Assembly (NCBI RefSeq): GCF_900156425.1
Contig: NZ_FTNO01000001.1
Location: 1,240,001 to 1,304,000 of the forward strand
DNA length: 64,000 nt
Direction of reading: 5' to 3'
Origin: Haladaptatus litoreus
GTDB taxonomy: Archaea; Halobacteriota; Halobacteria; Halobacteriales; Haladaptataceae
Made by a program: the position numbers and the translations under genes. A model generated the notes under the pieces. It worked only from the letters and a program-made list of their open reading frames with translations, was not told the origin of the DNA and searched no databases. Within the stretch, counting starts at the first letter, position 1, and every line of letters begins with the position of its first letter. This document shows, one piece after another, positions 8,124 through 15,794 of this stretch.

Positions 8124-8360
8124 TCAGTCAGCTTGAGGTGCGACCACTTCGCGCTCGGTCACACGCATTTCGGTGGTAATCGCGTTGGACAGTGCAAAAA
8201 CAGCGGCTTTGTGGTCAGTTTTCGACCTGTGGATGGACGTCGGTCGTACCCCAAGAGATTCGTACTCGTCTAGTGTAATCGGTTCCCCGGTTTTCTCCTC
8301 GAAATGGTTTCCGACCTCTGCAAGCAGGCCGTGAAGGTGGATGAGCTCCTGCTTCTTCAT
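8124..8360 (-). CDS. UPF0058 family protein
   Basis: The 78-residue product begins MKKQELIHLHGLLAEVGNHF, the hallmark start of archaeal UPF0058 proteins, followed by 'YESLGVRPTSIHRSKTDHK'. The fold is mostly helical and the function is unknown. The ATG at 8360 is preferred over one at 8366 because family members start MKKQEL. A TATA-like AATAATATAA lies at 8388-8397, about 30 bases before the start, so the leader must be very short. Confidence 0.85.
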   Translation of the reverse strand: MKKQELIHLHGLLAEVGNHFEEKTGEPITLDEYESLGVRPTSIHRSKTDHKAAVFALSNAITTEMRVTEREVVAPQAD

Positions 8361-8387
8361 AAGCATCGTTGAGTAACAGTTGCAGGG

Positions 8388-8397
8388 TTATATTATT
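8388..8397 (-). promoter_or_regulatory. TATA box for the UPF0058 gene
   Basis: On the minus strand this reads AATAATATAA, centred about 32 bases upstream of the ATG at 8360. Archaeal spacing predicts a start site a few bases before the ATG. Between 8400 and 8600 I see no gene. Confidence 0.45.
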
Positions 8398-8602
8398 ATC
8401 TTGAGTGCCGTTAGCACGCCTTACAGTCAGAACTTCGGGAATTTCGGTTCCGTATCATACGAGAATGCGGTCGTTGAAACCGACCCTTGTCTGGATAGGA
8501 GTTGATTGCGGCGAATCGGCGAACCGAACATCGGTGGAACTAGCCAGTAGCTATCAGCTTATCGAGTCAAATCCGAGCGAGAAGATGTGGCGTTTCCGTT
8601 GT

Positions 8603-8621
8603 TTCGCGCGTAATGCGCGAA
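8603..8621. terminator. 7-bp hairpin after the zinc-ribbon gene
   Basis: TTCGCGC (8603-8609) pairs with GCGCGAA (8615-8621) around a 5-base loop. It begins 11 bases beyond the minus-strand stop of the zinc-ribbon gene at 8632, so it may mark the transcript end. Confidence 0.3.
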
Positions 8622-8631
8622 TAAGCAGTGC

Positions 8632-8811
8632 TTACTGGAGTTGCTTGAGCGTCTTCAAATCGCTCTCGGTTCGTGTGAACTCAGACGTTCGTCGCGTCGC
8701 ATGACAGTTCGGACAGTGGAACTGCTTGTCGGGGGTCGGCAAGTCGTCGGGACTCGATTCCCAGTGTTTTCCGCACTCCGGGCACAGCAATCGAACGTAC
8801 GTTTCCACCAT
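8632..8811 (-). CDS. 59-residue zinc-ribbon protein (DUF7836-like)
   Basis: The minus strand carries 59 codons starting MVETYVRLLCPECGKHW. Two CxxC knuckles, CPEC (residues 10-13) and CPNC (33-36), form a typical zinc ribbon. A charged helix ends the protein (TESDLKTLKQLQ). It matches the small haloarchaeal zinc-finger proteins often found near regulatory genes. Its role is unknown; nucleic-acid or protein binding is likely. It is transcribed in the same direction as the cold-shock gene 94 bases upstream. Confidence 0.7.
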   Translation of the reverse strand: MVETYVRLLCPECGKHWESSPDDLPTPDKQFHCPNCHATRRTSEFTRTESDLKTLKQLQ

Positions 8812-8905
8812 ATCCTGCCTATCGAGCGGTAAGGAGAAAAATCTTGTTGGCGATTTCGTGAAAGAGAGCTGTTGCTACCCGTCTGCTACGCCACACGGTG
8901 TCGTC

Positions 8906-9100
8906 TCAAAGCCGTTGGAGGTTCGTCGCCCGTGGCCCTTTGTCCGCCTGTTCGATGTCGAATTCGACTTCCTGTCCTTCCTCCAAATCCGGCCCACCAA
9001 TATCCTCCATGTGGAAGAATACGTCGTCGTCCGCGTCGTCAGTCTCGATAAAACCGTAACCGCCGGTGTCGTTGAAGAACGTAACCGTACCTTGCGCCAT
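8906..9100 (-). CDS. cspA: Cold-shock domain protein
   Basis: The 64-residue protein is a complete cold-shock domain: MAQGTVTFFNDTGGYGFIET contains RNP1 (GYGFI), and VFFHMEDI is RNP2. It should bind single-stranded RNA/DNA and act as an RNA chaperone. Asp and Glu are abundant, as expected for a halophile. The ATG at 9100 gives the exact family start. A TATA-like AATTCTTATC lies about 35 bases upstream, within the roughly 200-base divergent gap shared with the Mn transporter. Confidence 0.92.
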   Translation of the reverse strand: MAQGTVTFFNDTGGYGFIETDDADDDVFFHMEDIGGPDLEEGQEVEFDIEQADKGPRATNLQRL

Positions 9101-9216
9101 TGCAGGTGAACAGAGCGGTGTGACGAAGATAAGAATTACGGCTATTGGTACCACAGCACTTAGTCTCTTTTTGAACTATCGTCTGAAACTATCCTTCGGT
9201 CGGTTCTTACTGCCGA

Positions 9217-9228
9217 AACTTATAAGTT
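9217..9228 (+). promoter_or_regulatory. Palindromic TATA region of the Mn transporter
   Basis: AACTTATAAGTT is a perfect 12-base palindrome whose centre CTTATAAG also looks like a TATA box. Transcription would then start near 9248-9252, inside the second inverted repeat. A regulator bound here would block TATA-binding protein. Confidence 0.45.
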
Positions 9229-9245
9229 CCAAGGTGCAAAACTCT

Positions 9246-9265
9246 GTTTTAGAGATGTCTAAAAC
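9246..9265 (+). promoter_or_regulatory. 8-bp inverted repeat, candidate metal-regulator operator
   Basis: GTTTTAGA (9246-9253) and TCTAAAAC (9258-9265) are perfect inverted copies separated by GATG. The repeat covers the predicted transcription start of the Mn transporter gene. AT-rich dyads of this size are typical binding sites of DtxR/MntR/SirR-type metal regulators; assigning one here is inference from the context. Confidence 0.45.
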
Positions 9266-9302
9266 TATCTTCGTCTCCGCAGAGGAGGCGTATCTCTCAT
9301 GA
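9255..9302 (+). CDS. 15-codon upstream ORF overlapping the transporter start
   Basis: An ATG at 9255 begins a 15-codon frame (MSKTIFVSAEEAYLS) whose TGA overlaps the transporter ATG (ATGA at 9299-9302). It starts a few bases after the predicted transcription start, so it could be read from a leaderless mRNA. The strong Shine-Dalgarno GGAGG at 9284-9288 for the transporter lies inside it. Ribosomes translating this leader would cover that site, so it may couple or attenuate translation. Expression is unproven. Confidence 0.3.
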   Translation: MSKTIFVSAEEAYLS

Positions 9303-10495
9303 ACGAGCTATTAGAAGTGTTTCTCGCGTCGGTTCGTGATGGTTACGTCCAAGTGAGCGCGTTCGTCGCGGTTACAGTTCTCCTGTTCGGCCTCGTTCAG
9401 TACCGAACGAGCGGTGCGTTAGTCGAACGACTGTCCGAGAACGAGCGACTGCAACCGTTTTTCGGCGCACTCATGGGTCTGACCCCCGGCTGTGGCGGTG
9501 CAATCGTCATGATGCCGCTGTACGTTCGCGGCACGGTCAGTTTCGGCACCGTCGTCGCAACGCTCATCGCGACGGCTGGCGACTCCGCCTTCGTTATCCT
9601 CGCGTTGGCACCGGAAGCGGGACTGTACGCATACGGTATCGCCTTCGGCGCGGCCATCGTTTCCGGCTACGCAATCGACAAGTTCGGCATGGGCGTCGGC
9701 AGAATCGACAGCGCCGTGGCCAACATCAGCAACACGGCGACCGACGGCGGCGTCGTCAGCGCGAGTCGCGGCGGTAATCCTACACACGAGTACGACGCGG
9801 CCTGCGAAACCTCGGCCGCGCGAGAATCGTCAGTTCTGACGCCCCTCAGCCACGCGGTTCACGCTCTCTGGTGGGTGTCCGCGGGTATCGCACTCGTGGT
9901 GGGTGTCATGTACCTCACTGCGGGCGCACCCGAGGTTCCGCTGGAACTCGGACTGACCTACGCTGGTGTCTTTACTGTCGTCGGCGTCACGGGAACGACG
10001 GCGTCCTTCTACATCTACTTCGTCGGGCGACACTACCTCGGGGACGGCCACGTTGGCCGCGCTCGGGATACGTTCGCTAACGTCCACGAAACGCTCGTCC
10101 ACGCGGCACAGGAGACGAGTTTCGTCACCGTCTGGGTGCTCACGGCGTACCTGCTGTACGAATACTCCGTCCTCCTGTTCAACATCAACGTCGCCGAACT
10201 CGCCGCCGCCGCTGGTTTGCTCGCGCCCGTCGCCGGGGCGGCACTCGGACTGATTCCGGGATGTGGCCCGCAAATCGTGCTGGCAAGCGTGTACGCGGAA
10301 GGCGGGATTCCGTTCTCGGCGCTCACCGCGAACGCTATCAGTCAGGACGGCGACGCGCTGTTCCCGCTCATCGCCATCGACAAAAAGGCCGCAATCGTCG
10401 CGTCGATTTACACGACCATTCCCGCACTCATCGTCGGGATTGGACTGCACGTATTCTTCGACTTCGGTTCGGCAACCGGGTTCGGCGTGCTGTAA
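9299..10495 (+). CDS. Putative manganese transporter (ArsP_2-type permease)
   Basis: This 398-residue membrane protein has about 9-10 hydrophobic helices in two halves, each with a 'G..PGCG' motif: LMGLTPGCGGAIVMMP near residues 60-75 and LGLIPGCGPQIVLAS near 317-331. This duplicated motif and length match the family annotated as putative manganese transporters, which in bacteria often sits under Mn-responsive control and is thought to export Mn. A hydrophilic linker of about 45 residues separates the halves. Palindromic elements and a short upstream ORF precede the gene. GGAGG at 9284-9288 supports the ATG at 9299. Confidence 0.75.
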   Translation: MNELLEVFLASVRDGYVQVSAFVAVTVLLFGLVQYRTSGALVERLSENERLQPFFGALMGLTPGCGGAIVMMPLYVRGTVSFGTVVATLIATAGDSAFVILALAPEAGLYAYGIAFGAAIVSGYAIDKFGMGVGRIDSAVANISNTATDGGVVSASRGGNPTHEYDAACETSAARESSVLTPLSHAVHALWWVSAGIALVVGVMYLTAGAPEVPLELGLTYAGVFTVVGVTGTTASFYIYFVGRHYLGDGHVGRARDTFANVHETLVHAAQETSFVTVWVLTAYLLYEYSVLLFNINVAELAAAAGLLAPVAGAALGLIPGCGPQIVLASVYAEGGIPFSALTANAISQDGDALFPLIAIDKKAAIVASIYTTIPALIVGIGLHVFFDFGSATGFGVL

Positions 10496-10528
10496 TCGCA
10501 GAAAAAGTCAGCGTTGCGCAGAATCGGC

Positions 10529-11251
10529 TTACTGAACGATGAACTGTCCGGCGATTTCTTTGACCTCTTCCATCGTCTTCGCCTCGTCGAAGGCGTCAGG
10601 ATACGGCGAAACACCGTTGAGCGCGTTGAACGACGCTGCGTGACGCGCTTCGACGCTGTGAATGGACACTGCCGCCGTCAGTATCTCCTTGTTTTCGATG
10701 GACGGTGCCGCGCCAGCGTACGCCGCCACACCCGTGTTTTCGAGTGCCTTGGCAACTTTGAGGAACTGCGCGGGCGTCTCGTAGCCGAAGTCGTATTCGG
10801 CCTGTTCGACCGGTTCGCCGCCGAGTTGCTTGATGACCTTCGTAATCTGGTCGACGTGAACTGCCTCGTGTTCGCCAACGACTCGAACCTGTTCCGGAAT
10901 CTTCGCACGCTGATGGTCGCTGATTTCACAGCCGAGGTCTGCGTGCATGAGTTCGTCGTCGCTGAAGTCTTCCAGTCCCTTCGCGTAGAAGGTTGCTTCT
11001 AAGTGTTCGAGCGTCAGCGCGTAGTTCAGAATGTCGATGTCTGTTGTTTCGTCTTCCATGTTTCCACCATCTCCGGAACCGCCGTCGCTATCGTCATTGT
11101 GGTCGTCCGCACCCACGACGCCCATTCCTGCTCCCGTCAGTCCCACAGCCCCGACAGCCGCCGACCCTGCGAGGAAGCCACGACGGGATGTGAGTTGTTT
11201 CCGCGTCGTCTCTCCGAGTTCACCGACCGCGTCCTGTGTGTTGTCTGGCAT
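10529..11251 (-). CDS. Tat-exported ferritin-like domain protein
   Basis: The 240-residue product has a twin-arginine signal (LTSRRGFLAGSAAVGAVGL, about residues 18-36). A 20-residue Asp/Gly/Asn linker follows, then a ferritin_2-type four-helix domain with ligand-like motifs 'LTLEHLEATFY', 'VGEHEAVHVDQI' and 'VEARHAASF'. Such proteins are extracellular or membrane-associated and of uncertain biochemical role. The ATG at 11251 (MPDNTQDAVGEL) is preferred to an upstream in-frame start. The gene is convergent with the Mn transporter, 33 bases away, which may hint at a shared metal theme. Confidence 0.8.
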   Translation of the reverse strand: MPDNTQDAVGELGETTRKQLTSRRGFLAGSAAVGAVGLTGAGMGVVGADDHNDDSDGGSGDGGNMEDETTDIDILNYALTLEHLEATFYAKGLEDFSDDELMHADLGCEISDHQRAKIPEQVRVVGEHEAVHVDQITKVIKQLGGEPVEQAEYDFGYETPAQFLKVAKALENTGVAAYAGAAPSIENKEILTAAVSIHSVEARHAASFNALNGVSPYPDAFDEAKTMEEVKEIAGQFIVQ

Positions 11252-11376
11252 GGTTGGTCGTGCGTTGTGGCGCACACCACAACCGAGGACAGAGATTTAA
11301 AAGAAAATTTTCCGGACTCTCACCCAAATTCATTCGAACTCCGACCATGGTTCGTCCGTAAACGCCGCGAGAATAG

Positions 11377-11709
11377 CTATTCAGATACTTTCTCGATGAT
11401 TTCCGTGACTCGTTGCCACTCCCGTTTGACCGCCGAAGTCGGCGTGTAGATAGAACCGTACTCGCCATCGCCGTGCTGTTCGACGATTTCGTGTTCCGCG
11501 AGCACGTCGAGATGGTGGCGAATCGTAGAGTAATCGAGGTCGAGCGTCGTCGAGAGTTGGTTCGCGTTCTGTGGCCGATTTCCTACCTCTCGGAGTAGTC
11601 GGGCGCGACTCGCATCTCCCCGACTTCCCGAAAGGACGTACCAAAGCGTTCCATCCAACGAACTCCCCCCGCTGGATGTTGTGCTCGAGTTCCGACTCTG
11701 TCGTTTCAC
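11377..11709 (-). CDS. ArsR-like winged-helix regulator (first of a pair)
   Basis: The 110-residue protein contains a winged-helix fold: 'RARLLREVGNRPQNANQLS' then the recognition helix 'LDYSTIRHHLDVLAEHEIV' and a wing. The core is closely similar to the product at 12169-12444 (shared LWYVL, NANQL, LDLDY and RHHLDVL blocks). The two genes flank a small membrane protein on the same strand. The start is a GTG at 11709; an internal start near the core is possible. Probably a transcription factor of the haloarchaeal HTH plus membrane-protein type. Confidence 0.75.
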   Translation of the reverse strand: MKRQSRNSSTTSSGGSSLDGTLWYVLSGSRGDASRARLLREVGNRPQNANQLSTTLDLDYSTIRHHLDVLAEHEIVEQHGDGEYGSIYTPTSAVKREWQRVTEIIEKVSE

Positions 11710-11806
11710 AGGCGGAGTACAGTCTGAAACTACGTTATTAGCGATCAGCTAATCGCACCGTAAGTATATCATACAGAGACATAAACCGAAAAATCGAGTC
11801 GAAAAA

Positions 11807-12112
11807 TCAGTCCCACGTCGCCCACAGGAGAAACGAGAGGGCGAAAAATTCCAATATGTGAAGCGCGAGCATCGCGTGCCACGCCTCGGGGGGCACCGCA
11901 GTTGCGAACCACACCGACAGCAACTCATCCCACGAATACACGTACAGCGCCACCGCGTTTTCGCCGAGCAGGAGAAGTGCAAACACCGACAGTCCGAGCG
12001 TGTGCTTCGAGCGGAACTGCATGTAGTTTCGGAGCCAAACGTAGCTCAGACCCAGAAGCAACAGCACGTTCAGTGCCGTCGCCACCCGCGCTACGTCTAA
12101 CCAGAGACTCAT
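11807..12112 (-). CDS. Three-helix membrane protein between two winged-helix genes (DUF7521-like)
   Basis: The 101-residue product has three hydrophobic segments: VATALNVLLLLGLSYVWL, LGLSVFALLLLGENAVALYV and MLALHILEFFALSFLLW. Charged loops between them include NYMQFRSKHT. This arrangement matches a haloarchaeal small membrane family usually encoded beside a winged-helix gene. The pairing suggests a membrane sensor or anti-regulator for its neighbours, but no experiment known to me shows that. It is downstream of 12169-12444 by 56 bases. Confidence 0.7.
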   Translation of the reverse strand: MSLWLDVARVATALNVLLLLGLSYVWLRNYMQFRSKHTLGLSVFALLLLGENAVALYVYSWDELLSVWFATAVPPEAWHAMLALHILEFFALSFLLWATWD

Positions 12113-12168
12113 CTGTTCCTCCCTTGTAATCGGTGCCGGTTATATGCTTTCCCAGATTCAGCCATACT

Positions 12169-12444
12169 TTACTCCACCTGTTCCATGATTTCCTCGACGA
12201 TGTCCCAGTGCTGTCGCGCTTGCTCCGTGAGCAGATACACCGCGCCGTAATCGTCCCCACTGTTCTCGATTATGCCGTTGTCCATCAGCACGTCGAGGTG
12301 ATGGCGAACTGTTTTGTAATCGAGGTCCAACGCCTCCGCCAGTTGGTTGGCGTTCCGCGGACGTTCATCCAGCGCGCGAATCAGGCGGGCACGATTGGCT
12401 CCGCCGCGCGTACCGGTGAGTACGTACCACAGGACGCCCTCCAT
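12169..12444 (-). CDS. ArsR-like winged-helix regulator (second of a pair)
   Basis: The 91-residue product starts MEGVLWYVLTGTRGGANRAR and contains 'RPRNANQLAEALDLDYKTV' and 'RHHLDVLMDNGIIENSGDD', a complete winged helix. It is a paralogue of the product at 11377-11709. The ATG at 12444 is chosen because upstream codons look unrelated and the family core begins at LWYVL. As the first gene of the trio it is the likely promoter-proximal member of an operon with the membrane protein. Confidence 0.78.
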   Translation of the reverse strand: MEGVLWYVLTGTRGGANRARLIRALDERPRNANQLAEALDLDYKTVRHHLDVLMDNGIIENSGDDYGAVYLLTEQARQHWDIVEEIMEQVE

Positions 12445-12488
12445 TATCGCCAATCGACACACCCCGGACACGTAAGCGCATCGCCCAA

Positions 12489-12773
12489 CTACACGGTGAA
12501 GAGATGTCCATCCCTGGGCACGTCGAACAGACCGATTCGCGCCCCGGCATCCAACCACGCGTGCCCGTAGGAAAACGACGCGAGTGCGTTCACGAGGTCA
12601 TCGTTCTCGCGGAAATGCCGCCCGTCTTCGAGATACGAACGAGCCATTTCCTCACAGTCCGCCGCCGCCTCGCCCATCGGCGTGTCGGCCGCCGGAGCGA
12701 TTTCCGCGGCGTCGAGCGCCTCCGAGAGGAGGCGCTCGTATCGGTTCGTCTTCTCCACGATGTCTGCGCCCAT
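12489..12773 (-). CDS. DUF357 domain protein
   Basis: The 94-residue product starts MGADIVEKTNRYERLLSEAL and contains the conserved helical core 'MARSYLEDGRHFRENDDLV' and 'ALASFSYGHAWLDAGARIGL', which identifies the archaeal DUF357 family. It is a small helical bundle of unknown function; the histidine-containing SYGHAWLD block is invariant in members I recall. ATG 12773 gives the usual start. It is divergent from the TrxR fusion across a 200-base gap. Confidence 0.8.
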   Translation of the reverse strand: MGADIVEKTNRYERLLSEALDAAEIAPAADTPMGEAAADCEEMARSYLEDGRHFRENDDLVNALASFSYGHAWLDAGARIGLFDVPRDGHLFTV

Positions 12774-12972
12774 GCACGATTCGTCGGAGAGGACGAAGGT
12801 AAGGCCTTCGAGAGGCGGTGACAACCCGAACCAACCGCCGCTTCTGAATCGACCAACTGCGTCCTGGCGAGGATTACGTTGCTATCAATTAACAACGCTG
12901 GTGGAACTGTCGAAACCGGAAACGACCGAAGACAGCGCAAGCTAAATACACCGCGAACTGTGATATTGCATC

Positions 12973-14307
12973 ATGAGCGAACACCCTCACGTCGAGATTT
13001 ACACGAAGGAGAACTGCCCCTATTGTGAGAAGGCAAAAGACCTTTTCGACGAGAAAGGAATCGAGTACGAAACGTACAACGTGACCGGCGACGACGACCT
13101 CTTCTCCGAGATGGTCGAACGCGCCGACGGGCGCAAAACGGCGCCCGAGGTGTTCATCGACGACGAACTCATCGGCGGGTGGGACGAGACGAGCGCGCTC
13201 GAAGAGACGGGCGAACTGGACGACAAACTCGGCATCGTGTCGGCGGACGGCGGCGACGATTCCGCCACCCCGGAGCACCGCACGCTCATCGTCTCAGGAA
13301 GCGGAATTGCGGGACTCACTGCGGCAATCTACGCGGCACGGGGGAACAACGACCCGCTCGTCCTACAGGGCGACGAACCGGGCGGCCAGTTGACGCTGAC
13401 GACGGACGTGGAGAACTACCCCGGATTCCCGGACGGCATCAGCGGCCCGGAACTCATCAACAACATGCAGGAACAGGCCGAGCGATTCGGGGCCGAGGTG
13501 AAAACCGGCATCATCGAGGACGTTGACGATACGTCCCGCCCGTTCCGCGTCGAACTCACGAACGGCGAAGTGTACACCACCGACGCGCTCATCGCGGCCA
13601 GCGGGGCGAGCGCCCGAACCCTCTCGATTCCGGGCGAGGACGACCTGATGGGCTACGGCGTCTCGACCTGTGCGACCTGCGATGGCGCGTTCTTCCGCGA
13701 CGAGGAGATGGTCGTCATCGGCGGCGGTGACGCCGCATTCGAGGAGGCATCTTTCCTCACAAAGTTCGCATCGAAAGTCTACCTCGTCCACCGACGCGAG
13801 GAGTTCCGCGCCGAGAAGTATTGGCAAGACCGCGTGCAGGAGAAAGTCGATGCGGGCGAAATCGAGATTATGAAAAACACCGAAGTAACCGAGATTCACG
13901 GCTCGGTTGAGGAGGGTGTAGACTACGTCACCATGGTTACGAATCCGGAGGGCAAACCGTCCCAGAAACTCGACGACCCCGAAACCGAGGAGTTCGAGTT
14001 CGACACTGGTGCCGTGTTCCTCGCAATCGGTCACACGCCGAACACGGGCTACCTCGAAGATACGGGCGTCGAACTGGACGAGGAAGGCTACATCCGAACG
14101 CTCGGCGGCAAAGGAGGCGGCCAGACGAAAACGGACGTATCCGGCATCTTCGGCGCTGGCGACGTGGTGGACTTCCACTATCAGCAGGCCGTAACTGCCG
14201 CGGGAATGGGTTGTAAGGCTGCACTCGATGCAGACGACTATCTCGAAACCGCAGACCTCGGGGAGGCGACTGCCGCGCAGGAAGGTGCGGCGGCGTCAGA
14301 CGACTGA
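12973..14307 (+). CDS. Glutaredoxin-thioredoxin reductase fusion
   Basis: The 444-residue protein joins a glutaredoxin domain (residues 1-80, active site CPYC at 15-18, TAPEVFIDD cis-Pro block) to a thioredoxin-reductase-like flavoprotein. The second part has an FAD-binding GSGIAG (about residue 104), the redox-active pair CATC (Cys233, Cys236), a second Rossmann motif VIGGGDAAFEEA and the FAD-closing GAGDV. Electrons could pass from NAD(P)H through FAD and CATC to the fused CPYC. The tail is acidic. A TATA-like ATATTG precedes the ATG closely. Fusion is unusual for archaeal TrxR; see findings. Confidence 0.9.
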   Translation: MSEHPHVEIYTKENCPYCEKAKDLFDEKGIEYETYNVTGDDDLFSEMVERADGRKTAPEVFIDDELIGGWDETSALEETGELDDKLGIVSADGGDDSATPEHRTLIVSGSGIAGLTAAIYAARGNNDPLVLQGDEPGGQLTLTTDVENYPGFPDGISGPELINNMQEQAERFGAEVKTGIIEDVDDTSRPFRVELTNGEVYTTDALIAASGASARTLSIPGEDDLMGYGVSTCATCDGAFFRDEEMVVIGGGDAAFEEASFLTKFASKVYLVHRREEFRAEKYWQDRVQEKVDAGEIEIMKNTEVTEIHGSVEEGVDYVTMVTNPEGKPSQKLDDPETEEFEFDTGAVFLAIGHTPNTGYLEDTGVELDEEGYIRTLGGKGGGQTKTDVSGIFGAGDVVDFHYQQAVTAAGMGCKAALDADDYLETADLGEATAAQEGAAASDD

Positions 14308-14370
14308 AGCCGCCAGTCCGAGTTCACTTTTTTATCTCGCTGATTTTTCGCACATCGTTTCCGCGTCGGA

Positions 14371-14389
14371 TTCCGCGAAGTTCGCGGAA
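14371..14389. terminator. 8-bp hairpin after the TrxR fusion gene
   Basis: TTCCGCGA (14371-14378) pairs with TCGCGGAA (14382-14389) around AGT. It lies 64 bases past the TrxR stop and before the next gene. A TTTTTT run precedes it rather than follows, so the termination role is uncertain. Confidence 0.3.
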
Positions 14390-14446
14390 CCCGCCGGCGT
14401 AGTCGCTAACCACAGACCCTTAACGCTTGACGACGAAATGAGGGCT

Positions 14447-14746
14447 ATGGTTGACGCAGACGAAGTCGAGACGGCAACGTACAGTATCGAAGGTCCCGAC
14501 GGCGACAGCGACGAACTCGAACTCCCGCCGGGACTCATCGACCTGCTCCGCGAGGAAGACGAGTCACGCGAAACGGTCGTCGGCGACATGGCGCTCGTGT
14601 CGTTCGTCCAGCAGGCCCACGCCGCGGTTCACCACACGCAGGGCGAACCGGACGAGGAAGTCGTCGCCATCGAGGAGAAGGCCCGCGACCTGTTCGAAGA
14701 GCGACTCGGCATCACCTTCGAGCAGGCCACCGGTCACTCGCACTAA
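14447..14746 (+). CDS. Small acidic haloarchaeal protein (DUF7545-like)
   Basis: The 99-residue product (MVDADEVETATYSIEGPDGD) is strongly acidic. A predicted strand region precedes helices 'GLIDLLREEDESRETVVG' and 'VSFVQQAHAAVHHTQGEPDE', ending in ATGHSH. It matches a conserved small haloarchaeal family of unknown function. ATG at 14447 fits the family start; a second ATG nine bases upstream is possible. It follows the TrxR fusion on the same strand but has its own spacer and hairpin. Confidence 0.7.
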   Translation: MVDADEVETATYSIEGPDGDSDELELPPGLIDLLREEDESRETVVGDMALVSFVQQAHAAVHHTQGEPDEEVVAIEEKARDLFEERLGITFEQATGHSH

Positions 14747-14866
14747 GCGGTAGTTTTCCCGCCAACTTTTACTCTCCATCCAATACTTAGAAATATCCTC
14801 GGCAGATGTAGTATTCGTCTAAACGTCGGCCTCAAAGTATATTTAGAACGATGTGAATTATTAGAT

Positions 14867-15709
14867 ATGGAACAGAAATTACAACGCTCTCGCTCGCTTC
14901 AAGAACGTCTCGGTCGGGTCTATCATCAGCCAATCGACGTCGAATCGTGGACGAACAAGCGGATAACGGTGAACTACCGAGTGCCGCTAGAACAACTCGA
15001 ACAACTCGTTCCGGACTGCGTCACCGTCGAAGAGATTCGTGATACAGGAACCGGGATGCTAAGTATGTGTGCATGCGATTTCTCGGTGACGAAACTCGGC
15101 CCGGTTCCGATGCCGCGGGTTCACACGAACGAGGTGCTCTGTCGAATCAGCGTCTCGGTGCCGAAAAACGGAACACAGCGCCGTGCGTACTACACGCTTC
15201 GTTCCGACACCTCGTCGCGCTTTTTAGGTCTGTGCGGTGGATTCTTTTCGCACTTCCGGAAAGCAACGTCTTCGTTCGACAGAGTGGACGACGGCGACAC
15301 GTATGCGCTCCGGTGCCGCGCGGACGATTCGCTCTGTAACGGCGAACTCACTGCGTCGATGGACTCCATCAGCGACGAACCACCCGAGACAACCGTTTTC
15401 GATGACGTGACGGAAGCGACTGATTTCGTCCTCGAACTCGACGGCAGTTGCGGCTACAACTTCGCCAAAGAGAAACTCTCGTTCCAAGACATCGACTACC
15501 CCGACTGGGACGTATCGTTCTGTCACGACTTCTCGCTCGACTCCTCACTCATCGACTACCTCGAAACGTCGTTCGACCTCGACCTGACGTTCGACTGCGC
15601 CCTCTACATGGGCGACGTTGACCAGACGTGGAGGCGGTCGTGGATGTACGAACCGACGCCGACGTTCGAGGAAACGTCCGGTGGGCACGCAGTGCCCGCG
15701 GACGACTAA
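14867..15709 (+). CDS. DUF2071/acetoacetate-decarboxylase-like protein
   Basis: The 280-residue protein resembles the DUF2071 family, related in fold to acetoacetate decarboxylase: 'RITVNYRVPLEQLEQLVPDC', then GMLSMCACDF, 'LCRISVSVPKNGTQRRAYYT' and FLGLCGGFFSHF. The family's catalytic activity is unknown. Two clusters of Asp and Ser in the C-terminal half are halophilic surface features. The gene stands alone, with an AT-rich promoter region (TATATTTAGAAC at about 14837). Confidence 0.68.
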   Translation: MEQKLQRSRSLQERLGRVYHQPIDVESWTNKRITVNYRVPLEQLEQLVPDCVTVEEIRDTGTGMLSMCACDFSVTKLGPVPMPRVHTNEVLCRISVSVPKNGTQRRAYYTLRSDTSSRFLGLCGGFFSHFRKATSSFDRVDDGDTYALRCRADDSLCNGELTASMDSISDEPPETTVFDDVTEATDFVLELDGSCGYNFAKEKLSFQDIDYPDWDVSFCHDFSLDSSLIDYLETSFDLDLTFDCALYMGDVDQTWRRSWMYEPTPTFEETSGGHAVPADD

Positions 15710-15794
15710 GCGAGTAACGTATTTTTGTTTCACAGCTAGTTCATCGCTGAATTAGAAAACGCCAGTAGGAAATGGAGAGCGGCAGTTTGTGCGC

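Noticed and set aside
8405-8704. A plus-strand 99-codon frame in the UPF0058 gap
   Set aside because: Not acidic and opposite the zinc-ribbon gene; no motif.
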